From the NCBI RefSeq assembly GCF_031921685.1, contig NZ_JAPDHU010000001.1:2230948-2294947 (forward strand): a stretch of 64,000 bases of DNA, written 5' to 3'. Numbering within the stretch: the first letter of the stretch is position 1; each line of letters opens with the position of its first letter. Below are positions 9,601 to 16,723 of the stretch, in pieces. The position numbers and the translations under genes were made by a program. The notes below the pieces were generated by a model. It did no database searches, had not been told where the DNA came from, and saw nothing but the letters and a program-made list of their open reading frames with translations. Source of the DNA: Terripilifer sp031921685 (lineage in GTDB: Bacteria; Pseudomonadota; Alphaproteobacteria; Rhizobiales; Beijerinckiaceae).

Positions 9601-10754
9601 AACGGGGCCAATTCCCGCTCAACATCGCGGCTGATGGCCGCCGCAATAAAATTCTGGGTACCCTGCGCCAGACGCGGCAGAACGCTTGGCTTATCGAACA
9701 CCAGGACCCGATCACGCTGCGCGATCAATTCTTCGCCGCCACCTTCTCCAAATAACTGTGAAAGAAACGCCAACGCTTCCCCGGCGGAATCCGCCGTAAT
9801 GATCGTGGGCTCATCCGGCTGTTTCGACAGCCGCGAAATCATCTTCCGCTTTGCCGCATCGATGCTTGACTTGAACAACGCCGGCGATAGCGCAGGGTTT
9901 GCTGCCTCAGCCCAGTCCGTCCAGCATTTGTCGAGCGTTCGAACGCCCTCCGACGGAAGATGGGTTTCATTCGCAAACCAAGTTTGACCGGCCAGAGACT
10001 GCTCTAGCCACTGCTCCAGGTTCTGCGCGTCATAAGCGCGGACATCTTTCCATTGTTCCCTGGATCGCGCATTAGCAGCCCAGGCATCCTTCCCTGACCA
10101 CACCCGCGGTGTAACAAACACAAACGTTGTAGCCATACGCTCGGCTTTGCCGAGAGCTTTGACGCTCTTGGCAAAGTCTCCGTCGGCTTTTCCTTTGATG
10201 TCGGTGTTTACGCCAAACTCCCATCCGGACGTCCCGCTCGGAATCCAGGGGGTTCCCTCTGACGCTTCCACTAACCCGTCCCATCCTGGGCGTTCCGCGT
10301 CATCGTTGCCCGGAAAATCCACCTTGGTCAGGCCAATGCCCGTGGAATTGACGAGTGTCCGCAATAAGACCGCAAGACGGGTCCGCGCCGAGATGTTCTT
10401 GGATGCCCATTCCTCAATATCGTTGCGCTTTATGGCCAGAAAAGGCGGCACATAGGACTTTGTATTTGAAGGGACGCCTTTAGCCTTGGCCTGCGCAGCT
10501 TCATAGGCCGCCTGCATGTCCAGAAGCTTTTGCGCGGGAATCTTGAATGTCCGTTCGATTCTCGTCGCCATTTCTGCGGTTGCAGCAACTTTACCGTTCA
10601 AGAAATTCGAGACACCCGGCCGGCTGATCCCGATGAGCTTGGCGGCGTCGGTGACTGTCATTTTCTTCGGAAGCAGAACAATCTCGCGAATGTACTGCCC
10701 CGGATGCTGTGGCATTCCATGATCGGCGGCACGAGAAATAGGCTTTTTTGGCAC
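6621..10754 (-). CDS. Giant HTH-containing protein, candidate single-gene antiphage (STAND-like) factor
   Basis: 1377 residues from GTG 10754, which has GGAG 7 nt upstream; the frame is open further but without a start signal. Residues about 14-75 are a HigA/XRE-type helix-turn-helix (MPQHPGQYIREIVL...TDAAKLIGISRPGVSNFLNGK). Residues about 165-200 (GWDG...GWEFGVNTDIKGKAD) could be a PD-(D/E)xK-like nuclease core; this is tentative. Around 320-350 there is IITADSAGEALAFLSQLFG, where a P-loop would be expected in a STAND ATPase, but no GxxGxGKS/T is present. The remaining roughly 900 residues are long helical repeats rich in Trp/Leu, like TPR or HEAT solenoids. Effector + NTPase-like + solenoid order resembles Avs-type sensors. 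No partner gene is adjacent. Confidence 0.7.
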   Translation of the reverse strand: MPKKPISRAADHGMPQHPGQYIREIVLLPKKMTVTDAAKLIGISRPGVSNFLNGKVAATAEMATRIERTFKIPAQKLLDMQAAYEAAQAKAKGVPSNTKSYVPPFLAIKRNDIEEWASKNISARTRLAVLLRTLVNSTGIGLTKVDFPGNDDAERPGWDGLVEASEGTPWIPSGTSGWEFGVNTDIKGKADGDFAKSVKALGKAERMATTFVFVTPRVWSGKDAWAANARSREQWKDVRAYDAQNLEQWLEQSLAGQTWFANETHLPSEGVRTLDKCWTDWAEAANPALSPALFKSSIDAAKRKMISRLSKQPDEPTIITADSAGEALAFLSQLFGEGGGEELIAQRDRVLVFDKPSVLPRLAQGTQNFIAAAISRDVERELAPFAKTLQTIVVYPRNATVDPHIVLEPVSYETFRVALEEMNHGRDDISRLDNESGRSLTVLRRRLSSVPAVRTPTWAADSNTASRLVPFLFVGAWNSANQTDREALSLLASDLSYETLEKECQQLAQLDDAPLWSVGTYRGVISKIDLLFAIAGSITVNDLERYFSIARMVLGEDDPTLDLPESERWAASIHGKAREFSSTFRDGISETLVLLAIHGNNLLKGRLAWDLEQAAERVVADLLPAPLTTRKLEANDRDLPIYAEAAPDTFLSIIERDLKTNDPAVLGLLRPADPGVFGSHPSRTGLLWALEGLSWNPATLPRTARILARLSEVEINDNWVNKPINSLGAIFRAWMPQTAAGHDERVALIRTLAEKHPDVAWKICVEQFDAYREVGHYSHKPRWRPDGYGFGEPFSTWEPIISFRHEMVSMALNWPDYSREKLCDLIERIHAVDDEARAKIWKIVRSWAAIATDDDKGIVREKVRVTVKSRRGVRRAEESGQVIMNSEAKAAYAALEPTDLLCRHRWLFKDTWVEESADEIEEEDFDHRKREERINNLRVAALREILSERGVPGIFELAEQGKAARLIGWLLASKILPLNDLSDTLLTAFRSTVNSDSWSKRNLVSGVLHAISDPDERSAILQKMALQLTDRETTKLLLLAPFRRNTWKMVDMLEEAERTTYWAEIVPDWIHDSDLENSEAVERLLAAQRPRAAFACARLNLAQIETTTLYRLLGEIAKGGKEESGQYQLDQYSIKQAFHALEKSPEITLEQKAVLEFAYIDALARSWRSSEGHGIPNLEKYIELHPEMFVQAVVWAYKRKDRAEDPEEYRVASENVQRFAERGYRLLEAIKRIPGQDEPEERQIDFLTVWVTKVRDACTKLGRGDIGDVCLGKLFSNTSEGKDGIWPGEAVRQVMEDIQSESISEGAHTGLYNSRGVHSRGEGGDQERELAEKYRRWAVGLLYSHPFVSALLMGMVKTYEKEATREDLEAGIRRRLR

Positions 10755-10788
10755 ACGCGCGCTCCATTTGCGCGGAGTAGATAAGATA

Positions 10789-10814
10789 TGTAAGGTGTAA
10801 TGCAATGCCTTACA
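10789..10814. promoter_or_regulatory. 26-bp inverted repeat TGTAAGG-N12-CCTTACA, likely autoregulatory operator
   Basis: Perfect 7-bp arms 34 bp upstream of the GTG start at 10754. On the minus strand TTGCAT- and TATCTT-like elements overlap it, so a bound protein would block the promoter. The N-terminal HTH of the adjacent gene product is the obvious ligand (inference from HigA-family autoregulation). Confidence 0.6.
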
Positions 10815-11041
10815 ATATGATGATGCTGAGTTTGCTGGCGCATGGTGCATTTCGGCAGTTGATCGCTCTAGGAGAGCTGACCGAACTGACGCTCTTGGCG
10901 AGCCGACGTCCGATTTAGCTAATGGGCAAGGCGATGGGGCGGCGGCGCGGCGCACAGAGGACTCGCACGCAAGCTTTGTGCTCGAAGCTGGAGGCGCTTT
11001 GAGGTGCGACGACGACGGTTGAGGGCGTCGGCTATCAATTT

Positions 11042-11395
11042 TTGGAACTGACGGATGGGGATGGTCTCCGGAACATCGTCCGGATTGGATCGATTCAGTG
11101 CATTTCGGACTCGGACGAGATGCACGACGAATGCTTTTTGACGGTAGCGAACAAGACCTTCCTCGTTCGGGTCCCTTTGGACGTTCTTCGTGAACTTCTC
11201 AGCGGATCAAAGGACGAGCAAACCGCTTTCAAAATTTTCACACGCAGTCCATTCGTTGGCACAACACAGATAGAAGCGGCCAGAAATCGATTTCATTTTG
11301 GCCCATCCTCTTTTCAATGGCTGGTATCGTTCGAAAAAATCCGACACACCATTAAAAATGTGAAACTTGCGGTTCCAGTAGAATATTTTCAATGA
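11042..11395 (+). CDS. Hypothetical protein, possibly 5'-truncated
   Basis: 117 residues of natural-looking composition (ELTDGDGLRNIVRIGSIQCISDSDEMHDECFLTVANKTFLVRV). The first available start is TTG at 11042; the frame extends upstream to the stop at 11000-11002 without ATG or GTG, and no ribosome binding site is visible. It may be a fragment of a longer gene or a real gene with a poor start. Family unknown. Confidence 0.35.
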   Translation: MELTDGDGLRNIVRIGSIQCISDSDEMHDECFLTVANKTFLVRVPLDVLRELLSGSKDEQTAFKIFTRSPFVGTTQIEAARNRFHFGPSSFQWLVSFEKIRHTIKNVKLAVPVEYFQ

Positions 11396-11423
11396 GTTAA
11401 GCAGTGTAAATTGACGATTACGC

Positions 11424-11453
11424 AGAAAACGAAAGCGCCTCTTTACTAGGCGC
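11424..11453 (-). terminator. Rho-independent terminator of the type I secretion operon
   Basis: On the minus strand: stem GCGCCT-agtaaag-AGGCGC followed by TTTCGTTTTC. It lies 70 bp after the hlyD-like stop codon. Confidence 0.65.
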
Positions 11454-11521
11454 CCTCGCATAATGTCCAATATAAAGCATTATGATCGCGCTCAGGAAAC
11501 GGCCTGCGCCTTTTTGAAACT

Positions 11522-12982
11522 CTATCGCTCACGCATAGATGTGGCCGCGACCTCAACGAGCGGAGAAAAGACGTATTCCAGGATGCGTCGCGAGCCGGTT
11601 TTGACTTCCACCGTCACCGTCATACCTGGTGCAACAGGTATTTTCTCGCCGTCTGCGTCGAGTTCGAAGGCACTTGGCTTGACCAAAATCGGGAAGACAA
11701 GATTCTGGACACGCTGTCCGCCCGAGTTGGTGATCGCTCGGCCATTCTGCCGTGCATTGCTCTCTAGGGCTTGAGCGTCTGGCTCTGGAATAGCGTCGCG
11801 AGAGATGCTGCTGACGACACCTGGCAAGCTGCCATATCGGATGAAGGGAAAAGAATCGACCTTGATGACGGCTTCCTGACCAATGGCAATAAAGCCGATG
11901 TCTTTGTTTTGGATATAGACCTCGATTTCCAAACCATTGCCTTCCGGGACCAGGCGCATGACCTCTTCGGCAGGGACGACAACTTGCCCAAGCGTTGTCA
12001 CCGTCAGCGCATAGACAATGCCGTCAATGGGCGCCTTCAACGTGAAGCGCTCTAGTCGCGCATCCGCTTTAGCTAGGCGTTGCTCCAGATCGTCTCGCTG
12101 CCGTTCAGCTTCCGCCAGCTTCTGACTGTTTTCTGCATAGAAAGCGTCGTAGAGTTTTGCGATTTCCCTATTGAGGACTTCGATATTGGCGGAGATTTCC
12201 GACAGTTGGCCTTCCATGCCGGCCAGAGAGGTCTGCTGGTAGCGGTAGCTTTCAAGCGCGTCTATCAGCGAGGCTCTGGTTCCGGATGCGCGTTTGACGA
12301 GCTCTGAGCGCATGCCAACACGTTCGCCCATGATTTCGATCAATTGCCGTTGCGCGTTAATCGTCTCCGATACGCGCTTAGATTCGGCATTCTTTTGAAC
12401 TCTCTGGGCAACGAGGGCCGCTACCGAGGATTTCAGCCGCTCGGTTTCGGTGTCGTAAACTCGTTCTTCCCGCAGACGAACAGCGCTGTCGACACTATCC
12501 AACCATGCGAGTTTAGGTGCATCCGGTAAATCGCTTTTGCGAGCGACTTTCGTTGCCGTCAACCGGCGCGTAATTTCACCACGGGTTGAGGCAAGAGCGC
12601 TGGCAAGAGAGTTTCTATCGGCGACTGCATCAGATGCATCAAGTTCAAGGAGAACATCTCCCTGTTGAACACGCGCGCCATTCTGAACCTTGATGCTCTG
12701 CACCTTAGCCGTCTCAAGGGGCTGAATGACTTTTACGCGGCCAGTCGGCTGAAACTTACCTTGCGCCATGGCGACAATGTCGAAACGCCCGAACCAGGAC
12801 CACGTCAAGGCAATCACGACGAAACTGCAGATCGCGAAAATCAGCCACGTGCTTACGGGCGACGCTGGCGTTTCGAGAATTTCCAGCGCCGCAGGCAGAA
12901 ACTCCTGATCGTCGCGGCGGCGCGTGGGCGCAGATGGCTTTTGTGCTGGCTTTGGCTTTTCTTCACCCGACTGCTCAGTCAT
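11522..12982 (-). CDS. Type I secretion membrane-fusion (HlyD/PrtE-like) protein
   Basis: 486 residues. Periplasmic adaptor linking the inner-membrane ABC exporter to a TolC-like channel. Proline-rich cytoplasmic N-terminus, one membrane helix (STWLIFAICSFVVIALTWSW, about 43-62), a biotinyl-lipoyl-like half (GRVKVIQPLETAKVQSIKVQNGARVQQGDVLLELD), a long coiled coil (about 150-300), then the second lipoyl half and a beta-barrel region (LKAPIDGIVYALTVTTLGQVV). The C-terminus VSPLVEVAATSMRER is typical. ATG overlaps the stop of the exporter gene by 4 nt (ATGA). It presumably serves the RTX protein at 16723-21312; no tolC gene is nearby. Confidence 0.93.
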   Translation of the reverse strand: MTEQSGEEKPKPAQKPSAPTRRRDDQEFLPAALEILETPASPVSTWLIFAICSFVVIALTWSWFGRFDIVAMAQGKFQPTGRVKVIQPLETAKVQSIKVQNGARVQQGDVLLELDASDAVADRNSLASALASTRGEITRRLTATKVARKSDLPDAPKLAWLDSVDSAVRLREERVYDTETERLKSSVAALVAQRVQKNAESKRVSETINAQRQLIEIMGERVGMRSELVKRASGTRASLIDALESYRYQQTSLAGMEGQLSEISANIEVLNREIAKLYDAFYAENSQKLAEAERQRDDLEQRLAKADARLERFTLKAPIDGIVYALTVTTLGQVVVPAEEVMRLVPEGNGLEIEVYIQNKDIGFIAIGQEAVIKVDSFPFIRYGSLPGVVSSISRDAIPEPDAQALESNARQNGRAITNSGGQRVQNLVFPILVKPSAFELDADGEKIPVAPGMTVTVEVKTGSRRILEYVFSPLVEVAATSMRER

Positions 12983-15153
12983 TTGACGCTCTGCTCGTTC
13001 TGCAAGTTCCAGAGGTGGCGGTAGAGGCCCTTTTCCCGCACCAGGAGCTCATCATGCGTGCCGACCTCCACAATACGCCCATCAGCCATACCGATGATCC
13101 GATCGCAGGGGCGCACCGCGGCCAGGCGATGGGCGATAATGATTACAGTGCGGTTTCGTACGATCTGTCGCATGTTTTGTTGAATAATGCGCTCGCTTTC
13201 GTAATCGAGAGCGCTGGTCGCTTCGTCAAAAATCAGGATGGGCGGATTGGTCGCGAGCGCGCGTGCTATAGCAATACGCTGGCGTTGGCCGCCGGATAGG
13301 TTCGCGCCACGTTCTTCGATAATGGTGTCGTAGCCTTCTGGCATCTTCGAAATAAATTCGTCGGCGCCGGCCAGCTTGGCCAGGCTGATCACTTGCGCGC
13401 GCGGCATGGCCGGATTGGCAAGGGCGATGTTGTCGTGAATGGTTCGATTGAAGAGCAGGTTCTCTTGGAGCACGACGCCGATGTGACGACGTAGCCACGA
13501 AGGGTCGAGATTGCCGAGGTCCATTCCATCCAGCAGAACCTGCCCTTCGCTTGGTGTGTAAAGGCGTTGGATGAGCTTCGTCAGAGTTGACTTGCCAGAG
13601 CCCGAGGGGCCGACAATGCCAATCACTTCTCCTGGTCTAATCTTGAGAGAGACATCCTTGAGCACTTCCGGAGCGCCAGGCCGATAGCGGAACGTCACGT
13701 GGCTGAGAACGATATCTCCTTTGGGGGCCGGCAAAACAGCCTGTGGCGCTGTCGTGCGCTCCGGAGGGGAGTTTAGGATATCGCCGAGGCGATCGACCGA
13801 GATCTGGATCTGTTGAAAGTCTTGCCATAGTTGCGACAGGCGCAGGATAGGCTGCATCACCTGGCCGCTGATCATATTGAAGGCCACCAATTCACCAACG
13901 GTCATCTGTCCATTGATCACGGCATTGGCGCCAAAATACAAAATCATCGCGGTTGTGAATTTGCTGACATATTGAATGGCATTCTGGCCGCCAGCGCTGA
14001 GCATGGTCGCCTTGAAGGATGTCTTCACATAGGCGGCGAGACGTTCCTCCCATTGCACCTGCATAACGGGTTCGACCGCCGCGGCCTTTGCCGTCTGGAT
14101 GCCAACAATGGTTTCGACCAGGAATTGCTGACTTATGGCGCCGCGGTTGAACTTCTCTTTGATCTGCTCGCGTAAAGCCGGACGGACCAGAGCCGCGATT
14201 AGAAGATAGACGGGTATAGAAGCCAGGACGATCAGCGTCAGCTGCCAGGAATACATCCAGAGGACGATGATGAAGATGATGGTGAATAGAAAATCGATCG
14301 CGGAAAAGAGACCTTGGCCTGTCAAAAAGGATCTGATCGTTTCAAGCTCGCGAACACGAGCTACAGTTTGGCCAGCCGGTCGGGTTTCGAAATAGGCCAA
14401 TGGCAATCGCATCAAGTGGTAAAATAGTCGGCGACCAAGCTCAACGTCGATCCGATTGGTTGTGTGGGACAGCGCATAAGTGCGCAGATACTGCAGCCCA
14501 ACATCAAACAGGCCGATCACCACCAAACCGATGATGATGATCAAAAGGGTAGAATAGCCACGGTGCGCCAGCACTTTGTCGATGACAATTTGGAAGAAGA
14601 GCGGCGTGACCAACGCGAAGATCTGGACGAACAAGGAGGCCACAAGAACATGTGCCAGTGGCCGCCGGTAGCGCCAGATCGACGGGAGGAACCAGCGGAA
14701 ACTGAAGGCATCAGGCGCAATGCCGGCACCGCCGAACCGGCGCGCGACCATAATGACGACCGGCTCGACATTTGCCCACAAATCTTCGATGGGCACTTCG
14801 CGATGACTGCCGCTGATCGGCTCCACGATATGCAGCGCGCCGCTAGGCAGTTTGCCAACGAGAACCAGATATCGACCGTCATTTTGACGTAGGATTGCAG
14901 GGCAGGGCACGCTCAGCAACCGCTTTGTCGTAACCTTTGAAAGGATACGTGCTTTAAGGCCGATCAGGTTGGCCGCGCGCACAAGATCACCATCAACAGC
15001 CGCTCGTTCGCCAAGCGCCAATTCACGATGGAGCTGTCTTGGATCAGCGGCAATCCGATAATAGCTGGCGATGCCCGCCAAAGCGCGCAGACCTGAATCT
15101 ACAATTGTTTGAAGTGTGCTTGCGTCAATTGTTTGAGTGTTCTCAGTGCTCAC
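12979..15153 (-). CDS. Type I secretion ABC transporter, HlyB-like permease/ATPase
   Basis: About 724 residues from GTG 15153, chosen because homologues begin near DSGLRALAGIASYYRI; the frame is open to 15303, and ATG 15252 is an alternative without ribosome binding site. N-terminal C39-like domain lacking the catalytic cysteine (the SYYRIAADPRQLHREL region matches HlyB, where it binds unfolded RTX substrate). Six membrane helices follow, then an ATPase with GPSGSGKST, LSGGQRQRIAIARAL and ILIFDEATSALD. It exports an uncleaved substrate with a C-terminal signal, which fits the RTX protein encoded divergently. Confidence 0.93.
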   Translation of the reverse strand: MSTENTQTIDASTLQTIVDSGLRALAGIASYYRIAADPRQLHRELALGERAAVDGDLVRAANLIGLKARILSKVTTKRLLSVPCPAILRQNDGRYLVLVGKLPSGALHIVEPISGSHREVPIEDLWANVEPVVIMVARRFGGAGIAPDAFSFRWFLPSIWRYRRPLAHVLVASLFVQIFALVTPLFFQIVIDKVLAHRGYSTLLIIIIGLVVIGLFDVGLQYLRTYALSHTTNRIDVELGRRLFYHLMRLPLAYFETRPAGQTVARVRELETIRSFLTGQGLFSAIDFLFTIIFIIVLWMYSWQLTLIVLASIPVYLLIAALVRPALREQIKEKFNRGAISQQFLVETIVGIQTAKAAAVEPVMQVQWEERLAAYVKTSFKATMLSAGGQNAIQYVSKFTTAMILYFGANAVINGQMTVGELVAFNMISGQVMQPILRLSQLWQDFQQIQISVDRLGDILNSPPERTTAPQAVLPAPKGDIVLSHVTFRYRPGAPEVLKDVSLKIRPGEVIGIVGPSGSGKSTLTKLIQRLYTPSEGQVLLDGMDLGNLDPSWLRRHIGVVLQENLLFNRTIHDNIALANPAMPRAQVISLAKLAGADEFISKMPEGYDTIIEERGANLSGGQRQRIAIARALATNPPILIFDEATSALDYESERIIQQNMRQIVRNRTVIIIAHRLAAVRPCDRIIGMADGRIVEVGTHDELLVREKGLYRHLWNLQNEQSVK

Positions 15154-15320
15154 GAACTCGAATACCCCAGCCCCTGGGCATCGAAGCGGTCCAGACTTGA
15201 TGACCGCGATGATGCTTGAAATCGTCTCACTCCATATCAGAGCCGTCGCCATTGAAAAGATGGATGGTGAGTTTCGCTTTGGCGTGTTGCAGTAACATCG
15301 CATGCGAAAATTCTGGGAGG

Positions 15321-15835
15321 CCTATACTCAAGTTTAAACAGAAAGCGCTTGCACAACGGGCTGCGATCTAGTCCAAGCTGTGCAGTAGTTTTTTAGGGCT
15401 GATTTGCGCGGACTTTGGGGGTCCCGCAGTCTCTTATGGTTTGTTTCCGACGATTGAACGGGCGGCGCTGGTGGGTGCCAAGCCGTAGGCTGACTATTGT
15501 CTCATTGTCATATGGCGGCGTGAACCATGGCATCGACTCCTTTGGGGCAATCGAACTCTTCAAGCTCGAAGAGCGCGTCGGTCGCTGAGCTCTTATTTCA
15601 AAAGCCGCTAGGCCTGCCTGAGTGGCTCGCCAATGCCAAAGAAGTGCAGGCCGAGGTCGCGGGCTTCTGGGATGATTTTCAGACAAGTTATGGTGAGACG
15701 ACACGCCAGTGGGTGGAGCTGGTTTTCCAACCTTTTGCGCTTTCCGACATGGCGCAGATGGATGCAGTTTATGGGCTGCAATCTTGGGATCATTTGGGGC
15801 TGGCGAGCGCCAATTGGAGCTATCAGCAGGACAGC
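15321..15835 (+). repeat. Direct repeat, copy A (leader plus small-protein core)
   Basis: About 515 bp that recur at 21478-21968. Similarity begins at CCTATACTCAAGTTTAAACA and runs through roughly 200 bp of non-coding leader (CTGCGATCTAGTCCAAGCTG, GATTGAACGGGCGGCGCTGG) into the first two thirds of the small gene, then stops. The copies differ by scattered substitutions and a 24-nt insertion in copy A. Both leaders carry the short frame ATG GCG GCG TGA just before the real ATG. Confidence 0.9.
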
Positions 15836-15952
15836 ATGGTTACAGCCAGCTTGGTCGCAAAACACACTGATACGCCAAACCTTTTGGTGCCGGGGCTGGT
15901 AACGCAAGGGGCGCATTTGGCATCAGAGCCGACGACAATTTCAATGATTTAA
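15527..15952 (+). CDS. Small unknown protein of the RTX locus, paralogue A
   Basis: 141 residues. The conserved core (about 19-105) contains VAELLFQKPLGLPEWLANAK, FWDDFQTSYGETTRQWVEL and LQSWDHLGLASANWSYQQD; it shares most residues with paralogue B (21689-22084). The serine-rich insert after residue 9 and the last 35 residues are specific to this copy. Helical, Trp-rich, no signal peptide. No family recognised. It is the first gene of the plus-strand unit leading to the membrane protein and RTX gene, so it may be a cytoplasmic secretion or activation helper; that is inference. Confidence 0.75.
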   Translation: MASTPLGQSNSSSSKSASVAELLFQKPLGLPEWLANAKEVQAEVAGFWDDFQTSYGETTRQWVELVFQPFALSDMAQMDAVYGLQSWDHLGLASANWSYQQDSMVTASLVAKHTDTPNLLVPGLVTQGAHLASEPTTISMI

Positions 15953-16021
15953 TATTTGTTTTTCAACCGCAACGCATGATGTGGCTAAAGATTTGCTGCC
16001 CTGCGAGCGTGAAGGAATTTG

Positions 16022-16723
16022 ATGATGTCGCGGAAGACGTGGATCTGGCTCAACATCGTCGTCGCCTTTTGCCTTTTCTATGCATGGAGCTTTGCCTCTT
16101 ACTCCTATCGTTTTCGTCTCACCGTCGAGGTCGACACCGCAGCCGGCATGAAAACCGGGTCCAGCGTGCTGGAAGTAATGACCGCAATGAATCCACCTTG
16201 GTTCTTTCTCGCTGCAAACGACTCCGTCACGACAGCACGCGGTGAGGCGATTTTTGTCGATCTTGGCAACGGGGGAAATCTCGTTTCCCTGCTGGCTTTG
16301 GGCCCACAAGCGTCCGATGGAGGCGTAATCACTTTAGCTGTGCGCACGTTTTTCAATTATCAGGGAGGGTCGTATGATCCTCGTTGGAGCAAGATATTGG
16401 TGAAAATGCCAACCGAGTATTCAGGTCGGCGTGCTTACACCAGCAAAAAGCCGACGTTGGCGACCTTTACCGACCTCAACGATCCAAGTTCGATCCGCGA
16501 GGTGTCGTACAATGAACCACAGAGCGTTTTAGGTTCCAATGTACACCAAGTGCGTTTCTGGATCGAATTAACCCGCGATCCGGTGACGTCCACATTGTCG
16601 CTTCGCTTACCATGGATCAGTGATCCCAAGTTAAGAGCCACGGCCTGGCGGCTTCTACGCAAAAACCATTTGGGAAGCGGCTCAGCACCCGACACGATAT
16701 TTCAGCGTTCAGGAGAATACTAA
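16022..16723 (+). CDS. Inner-membrane-anchored periplasmic protein, RTX partner
   Basis: 233 residues with one N-terminal membrane helix (TWIWLNIVVAFCLFYAWSFASY) and the rest periplasmic, beta-rich (FRLTVEVDTAAGMKTGSSVLEV). ATG 16022 or 16025 both fit AAGGA at 16012-16016. Its stop overlaps the RTX start as TAATG, so the two are made together. I recall similar short membrane proteins beside lipase-like genes in related bacteria, but the function is unknown. A role in keeping the RTX enzyme inactive or guiding its secretion is possible. Confidence 0.8.
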   Translation: MMSRKTWIWLNIVVAFCLFYAWSFASYSYRFRLTVEVDTAAGMKTGSSVLEVMTAMNPPWFFLAANDSVTTARGEAIFVDLGNGGNLVSLLALGPQASDGGVITLAVRTFFNYQGGSYDPRWSKILVKMPTEYSGRRAYTSKKPTLATFTDLNDPSSIREVSYNEPQSVLGSNVHQVRFWIELTRDPVTSTLSLRLPWISDPKLRATAWRLLRKNHLGSGSAPDTIFQRSGEY

